Positions 14,124 through 17,926 of a stretch of DNA of 17,926 nucleotides are shown here, in pieces. This DNA is from CAIZGX01 sp044371535 (GTDB lineage: Bacteria; Bacteroidota; Bacteroidia; Flavobacteriales_D; Sanyastnellaceae). The stretch covers positions 1-17,926 of the forward strand of contig JBILTL010000033.1 in the NCBI GenBank assembly GCA_044371535.1, given 5' to 3'. The notes under the pieces are model-generated. The model had not been told where the DNA came from. It made no database searches and saw nothing but the letters and a program-made list of their open reading frames with translations. How positions within the stretch are numbered: the stretch's first letter is position 1; the number at the start of each line of letters is the position of its first letter. A program made the translations under genes and the position numbers.

Positions 14124-14308
14124 GTCGGCAAATGTACAACGTGCGATTTTCTCTTCCTTATAATATTTCTTCATTTCCACAATAGCCCTTTACTAACATT
14201 TCGTGGTTCACTATTTTGAAAACTGCGTTTTCAGAAAGAGCAATTCTTCGCTTACTTCGGAGAACCAAAAATTTACTGATTTACCTACCTCAAAAAAGTT
14301 CTATTAAG

Positions 14309-16141
14309 ATGTCAGATTTGCTCAATTTCAATCTTCCGAAACACGAAGAAAACGCCATTATCAAAGTTGTTGGTGTGGGTGGTGGTGGTTCAAACGCCGT
14401 TAACTACATGTACAACAAAGGAATTAACGGCGTAGACTTCGTAGTGTGTAACACCGATGCTCAAGCATTGGACAACAGTCCAATCCTCAATAAAATGCAA
14501 TTAGGCCACACACTAACGAAAGGTCGCGGAGCAGGCGCTCGTCCAGAGGTAGGACGTGACGCCGCAATGGAATCTATCGAAGAAATTCGCGCATTGTTCC
14601 ATTCAGACTTACAAATGGTTTTCGTTACCGCTGGAATGGGCGGTGGAACTGGAACAGGTGCTGCTCCAGTTATTGCACAAGTGGCAAAAGAAATGGGAAT
14701 CCTTACCGTTGGTATCGTTACCGTTCCTTTCGCTTTTGAAAACAAAAAGAGAACGGCTCAAGCAACTGCAGGTATTGAAGAAATGCGCAAAGCAGTTGAT
14801 ACACTTTTGATTATTCGCAACGATAAGTTGCGTGAACTATACGGTAACCTTTCATTAAGCAACGCATTCAGTCACGCAGACGACGTGCTTTGCACAGCGG
14901 CTAAAAGCATTGCTGAATTGATTACCATTACAGGAATTGTGAACGTGGATATGAACGACGTGATCACCGTTATGCGTGGAAGCGGAGTGGCCATTATGGG
15001 TAGCGGAAGAGCAAACGGTGAAGACCAAGCCATTCGCGCAGTTCAAATGGCTATGGAATCTCCATTGTTGAACGACGACGATATCACAGGTGCTTCACAC
15101 ATCTTGTTAAACATCACTTACGGTAACAACGAATTGAAAATGGACGAAATTGGTGAGATCACCGATTTCATTCAAGATCTTGCGGGTCCAGAAGCCGATA
15201 TCATTTGGGGTTACGGTAAAGACGAGCAATTGGGTGAAGACATTTGCGTGAACGTTATTGCAACCGGATTTGCAGCCAAAGAAATTGCAACACTTCTTCC
15301 TCTTAACGCAGTGAAAGAAGTTCCGGCTCCTACTCCTGTTTTCGTTCTAGGCGATGCACCAGCTGCAGTTGTTGAACCATCACCGGTTGTTGAAGAAAAT
15401 CCAGTTTTCACTTTAGATACTACTCCGGTTGTTGAAGAAACTCCGATTGCACCAGTTGCAGAAGTTGTTACCGAAGTTGTTGAGGAAACACCTGTTGTTG
15501 CTGAAACTGCTCCATTAACTGAAATGCCTGTTACAGAAGTAACTGACGAGCCCTTCAAATTGGTGGTTGCAGACGAAATTGAATTGGAAATCGAAAATTC
15601 TTTCGAAGCAAATCCAACCGTTGAAGAGCCGGTAAAGCAAGGAGCTTTATTCTCTTTCGAAGAATTCGAGAAAGCTGAATTAGCCAACGAAGAACTTTTG
15701 AAAATGGAATTACAAGAACCTGAAATTCCAGAATTAAGCACATTTAAAATTCAAGAGAATACCACTGCTGAAACTCCTGTTATTCCTAGCTTCGAAAGCA
15801 TACGTCAGACTTCTGACCGAGTGATTCCAGAAACTCAAATGACTTTCAAACCTGAAGTTGTTGCCGAGAATCGTCCTCCACGCACTGAACTGATGGCGCG
15901 CAACAAAGAGCGCGAGGCTCGCATTCGTGAATACACTATGCGCATGAAGTCTCCAAATGGATTGAATGAATTGGAAAACGAACCAGCTTACTTGAGAAGA
16001 AAAGTAACTTTGGACGAAGGAAATCATTCAAGCGAAAACACGGTGTCTCGCACTATCTCTAGAGAAGTGACAGACGAAAACGGAAACACACGCATTGAAC
16101 TGCGCACGAACAATCCGTTTTTACACGATAATGTAGACTGA
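14309..16141 (+). CDS. ftsZ: Cell division protein FtsZ
   Basis: FtsZ is the tubulin-like GTPase that forms the division ring. The chosen start, ATG at 14309, gives 610 residues beginning MSDLLNFNLPKHEENAIIKVVG. The frame is open back to a TTG at 14216, but those 31 codons look non-coding. The GTPase domain has GVGGGGSNAVN (22-32), the tubulin signature GGGTGTGA (111-118) and the T7 loop VNVDMNDVITVM (211-222; Asp214, Asp217). A long acidic Pro/Val/Glu-rich linker (about 335-555) follows. The C-terminal peptide PAYLRRKVTL (559-568) binds division partners, and a 42-residue tail ends in NNPFLHDNVD. The 185 bases upstream, shared with fur, show no clear full promoter. It converges on metG with 2 bases between. 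ftsA, ftsQ and mur genes are absent. Confidence 0.96.
   Translation: MSDLLNFNLPKHEENAIIKVVGVGGGGSNAVNYMYNKGINGVDFVVCNTDAQALDNSPILNKMQLGHTLTKGRGAGARPEVGRDAAMESIEEIRALFHSDLQMVFVTAGMGGGTGTGAAPVIAQVAKEMGILTVGIVTVPFAFENKKRTAQATAGIEEMRKAVDTLLIIRNDKLRELYGNLSLSNAFSHADDVLCTAAKSIAELITITGIVNVDMNDVITVMRGSGVAIMGSGRANGEDQAIRAVQMAMESPLLNDDDITGASHILLNITYGNNELKMDEIGEITDFIQDLAGPEADIIWGYGKDEQLGEDICVNVIATGFAAKEIATLLPLNAVKEVPAPTPVFVLGDAPAAVVEPSPVVEENPVFTLDTTPVVEETPIAPVAEVVTEVVEETPVVAETAPLTEMPVTEVTDEPFKLVVADEIELEIENSFEANPTVEEPVKQGALFSFEEFEKAELANEELLKMELQEPEIPELSTFKIQENTTAETPVIPSFESIRQTSDRVIPETQMTFKPEVVAENRPPRTELMARNKEREARIREYTMRMKSPNGLNELENEPAYLRRKVTLDEGNHSSENTVSRTISREVTDENGNTRIELRTNNPFLHDNVD
15383..15440 (+). repeat. 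Short direct repeat in the FtsZ linker
   Basis: The 16-mer CCGGTTGTTGAAGAAA occurs at 15383-15398 and 15425-15440, a 42-base period in frame, encoding PVVEE twice. Further degenerate copies (VVEET, PVVAET) follow to about 15510. The repeat suggests the acidic linker grew by small tandem duplications. Confidence 0.6.
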
Positions 16142-16143
16142 TC

Positions 16144-17926
16144 TTAACGAACAGTATTGCCCGATTCAACAGGGCGTTCAGGGGAGAGCAACGAAAGCTC
16201 TCCCTTGTTGTTTTCAGCCATTAAGATCATACCTGCTGATTGAACTCCTTTGATTTCTCGTGGAGCTAAATTCGCTAAGTACAACACTTGCTTTCCAACA
16301 ACTTGCTCGGGCTCATAAGACTCTGCAATACCCGAAATAACGGTGCGTTCTTCGGTGCCAATACGCAATTTCAATTGCAATAATTTCTTCGTCTTTGGAA
16401 CACGTTGCGCTTCCAATACTTCAGCAATACGAAGATCCATGTTTTGGAAATCTTCGAACGATACGTTTGGTTTTATTGCTTCTACTTCAACCTCGGGTTG
16501 AACCTTTGAAGCTTCCAATTTCGCAACTTGAATAGCAACTTCTTCGTCGGTAATCTTTTGGAAAAGTATTGGCATCTCTCCTATCGCGTGTCCAGCTGGA
16601 ATCAACTGCGAAACATTCACATCATCCCACTTGACTCCTTCCCATTGCAAACCTGCTTTTAACTTTTTCGCGGTGTAAGGAAGGAAGGGCTCCAGTGCAA
16701 CAGATAGCGCGGCGACCAATTGAATACAGGCATTCAAAATACCTTCCGTTTTCTCGGGTTCGGTCTTTTGAAGTTTCCAAGGTTCTGTTTCGGTCAGCAG
16801 TTTATTTCCAATACGAGCCAATTGAATAGCTAAAGCTTGCGCCTCGCGGAAGCGATAGGCTTCAATCTTTTCACCAATCAAGTTGAAGGCAGCCTGCGCT
16901 TCTTCAAATTGTGAAGAGGCGTCGAATGTTGGATTCGAAACCTTTCCACCGTAATACTTATGTGTTAAAACGAAAACGCGATTCACGAAATTTCCAACGA
17001 TATCTGCAAGCTCATTGTTCACGCGGTCTTTGAAGTCATTCCATGTAAACTCGCTATCCTTTTGCTCTGGCATAATAGACGCTAATACATAACGCATTTC
17101 ATCTTGACGATTCGGAAAGTCTTCCAAGTATTCATGCAACCAAACCGCCCAGTTCCTAGATGTTGAAATTTTATCTCCTTCCAAATTCATGAACTCGTTA
17201 GCAGGAACATTCACGGGTAGGTTAAATCCACCGTGCGATTTCAATATGATTGGAAAGATGATGCAGTGAAAAACAATGTTGTCTTTCCCAATGAAATGAA
17301 CCAATTCGGTTTCATCGTTCTTCCAATAATCTTCCCAATTCTTTCCGTTTTTTTCGGCCCAAACTTTTGTGTTCGTGATGTATCCAATAGGCGCATCTAA
17401 CCACACATAAAGTACTTTTCCATCTTCACCCGGAACTGGAACGCCCCAATCTAAATCGCGAGTCATGGCGCGGGCTTGAAGACCGCCATCGATCCAACTC
17501 AAGCATTGTCCCACTACATGCGACTTCCACTTCGAAGCATCGTGATGTTGCTCTCCGTTTAATTTTCCGTTTTCAATAAAATCGCGCACCCATTCGCTGT
17601 GGTGTTGCATAGGCAAGTACCAATGCGTCGTTTCCTTCAATACAGGTGTACTTCCACTTAACGTAGAAACTGGATTTATTAATTCTGTGGGGCTTAAAGT
17701 TGATCCGCATTTTTCGCATTGATCTCCATAAGCCTTTTCACTCGAGCATTTCGGGCATGTGCCTGTGATGTATCGGTCCGCTAAAAACTGCTGTGCCTCT
17801 GCATCGAAGTATTGCTCTGAACGATGTGTTTCGAACACTCCTTTTTCCTTCAACTCAAGAAAAATTTGCTGACTCATCTCAATGTGTTCAGGAGACGAGG
17901 TGCGGTAATATTCATCGAACGAAATT
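16144..17926 (-). CDS. metG: Methionyl-tRNA synthetase (5' part outside the window)
   Basis: MetRS is the class I enzyme that charges tRNA-Met. The frame is open to the window edge: codons before the Met at 17877 read ISFDEYYRTSSPEHIE, which belongs to the family, so that Met is internal and the gene is cut at its 5' end. The HIGH motif lies outside. Of the 593 residues seen, a single zinc knuckle CPKC...CEKC comes first (fragment residues 57-73), then the catalytic core. The KMSKS position is at 17155-17172, reading KISTSR, followed by RNWAVWLHEYLEDFP and the anticodon-binding helical domain. The C-terminal 105 or so residues (from FEDFQNMDLRIAEV) are the Trbp111-type tRNA-binding OB fold. 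The gene ends 2 bases from the ftsZ stop, and its 3' coding region carries a plus-strand terminator hairpin. Confidence 0.95.
   Translation of the reverse strand, partial: ISFDEYYRTSSPEHIEMSQQIFLELKEKGVFETHRSEQYFDAEAQQFLADRYITGTCPKCSSEKAYGDQCEKCGSTLSPTELINPVSTLSGSTPVLKETTHWYLPMQHHSEWVRDFIENGKLNGEQHHDASKWKSHVVGQCLSWIDGGLQARAMTRDLDWGVPVPGEDGKVLYVWLDAPIGYITNTKVWAEKNGKNWEDYWKNDETELVHFIGKDNIVFHCIIFPIILKSHGGFNLPVNVPANEFMNLEGDKISTSRNWAVWLHEYLEDFPNRQDEMRYVLASIMPEQKDSEFTWNDFKDRVNNELADIVGNFVNRVFVLTHKYYGGKVSNPTFDASSQFEEAQAAFNLIGEKIEAYRFREAQALAIQLARIGNKLLTETEPWKLQKTEPEKTEGILNACIQLVAALSVALEPFLPYTAKKLKAGLQWEGVKWDDVNVSQLIPAGHAIGEMPILFQKITDEEVAIQVAKLEASKVQPEVEVEAIKPNVSFEDFQNMDLRIAEVLEAQRVPKTKKLLQLKLRIGTEERTVISGIAESYEPEQVVGKQVLYLANLAPREIKGVQSAGMILMAENNKGELSLLSPERPVESGNTVR
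16182..16214 (+). terminator. Terminator of ftsZ inside the metG 3' coding region
   Basis: A perfect 8-bp stem GGGAGAGC / GCTCTCCC (16182-16189 and 16197-16204) with loop AACGAAA is followed on the plus strand by TTGTTGTTTT. It starts 41 bases past the ftsZ stop and lies within metG codons for the last 25 or so residues. The minus strand has no T-tract, so it is oriented to end ftsZ transcripts. Confidence 0.7.

Noticed and set aside
14216..14308. Upstream TTG start giving FtsZ a 31-residue N-terminal extension
   Set aside because: The extension is basic and unlike FtsZ N-termini, while MSDLLNFNLP at 14309 has a proper ATG. The open frame appears accidental.
15211..15741. 176-codon minus-strand open frame opposite ftsZ, rich in Ser, Thr and Gly
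   Set aside because: It is the antisense of the repetitive FtsZ linker. Its composition mirrors Val/Glu/Pro codons, and FtsZ is certain.

Overview
The window reads as a chromosomal housekeeping segment from a member of the Bacteroidota, most likely order Flavobacteriales. The evidence is a secreted protein with a type IX secretion (T9SS) C-terminal sorting domain, a bamD-rpoZ-coaBC-DUF4835-recN gene order that I recall from this phylum, several TAnnTTTG promoter elements, A-rich translation leaders in place of Shine-Dalgarno sites, a Fur protein without the CxxC zinc motif, and an FtsZ with a long acidic linker and a C-terminal extension. I cannot name a genus. There are no RNA genes, insertion sequences, CRISPR arrays or phage genes. 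The longest gap between genes is about 185 bases.

Layout. (1) 15-5802, minus strand: bamD and rpoZ, then an intrinsic terminator, then coaBC, DUF4835, recN and truB. coaBC/DUF4835 and recN/truB overlap by 4 bases, which suggests translational coupling. (2) 5935-8098, plus strand: a PLP-dependent alpha-oxoamine synthase, probably the serine palmitoyltransferase of sphingolipid synthesis, with its own terminator, then a secreted T9SS protein carrying a CX4CH motif. A bidirectional terminator follows. (3) 8162-12364, minus strand: two units. A lipoprotein cyclophilin overlaps pheS by 4 bases. pdhA and pdhC (pyruvate dehydrogenase E1 alpha and E2) follow behind a recognisable promoter. pdhB is not present. 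(4) 12427-14123: four small genes in alternating orientation: a lipoprotein, a conserved hypothetical, a secreted MORN-like protein and a Fur-family regulator. (5) 14309-17926: ftsZ stands alone on the plus strand, converging on metG (minus), whose 5' part runs off the window.

The genes serve outer-membrane biogenesis (bamD), transcription (rpoZ), CoA synthesis (coaBC), pyruvate oxidation to acetyl-CoA (pdhA, pdhC), sphingolipid synthesis (the synthase), DNA repair (recN), tRNA modification and charging (truB, pheS, metG) and division (ftsZ). I found no new defence, mobile or secondary-metabolite system. The items most worth a second look are regulatory. Plus-strand terminators lie inside the 3' ends of convergent genes. 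A terminator is squeezed between rpoZ and coaBC. TGTACA repeats cluster upstream of pdhA. ftsZ lies outside any division cluster.
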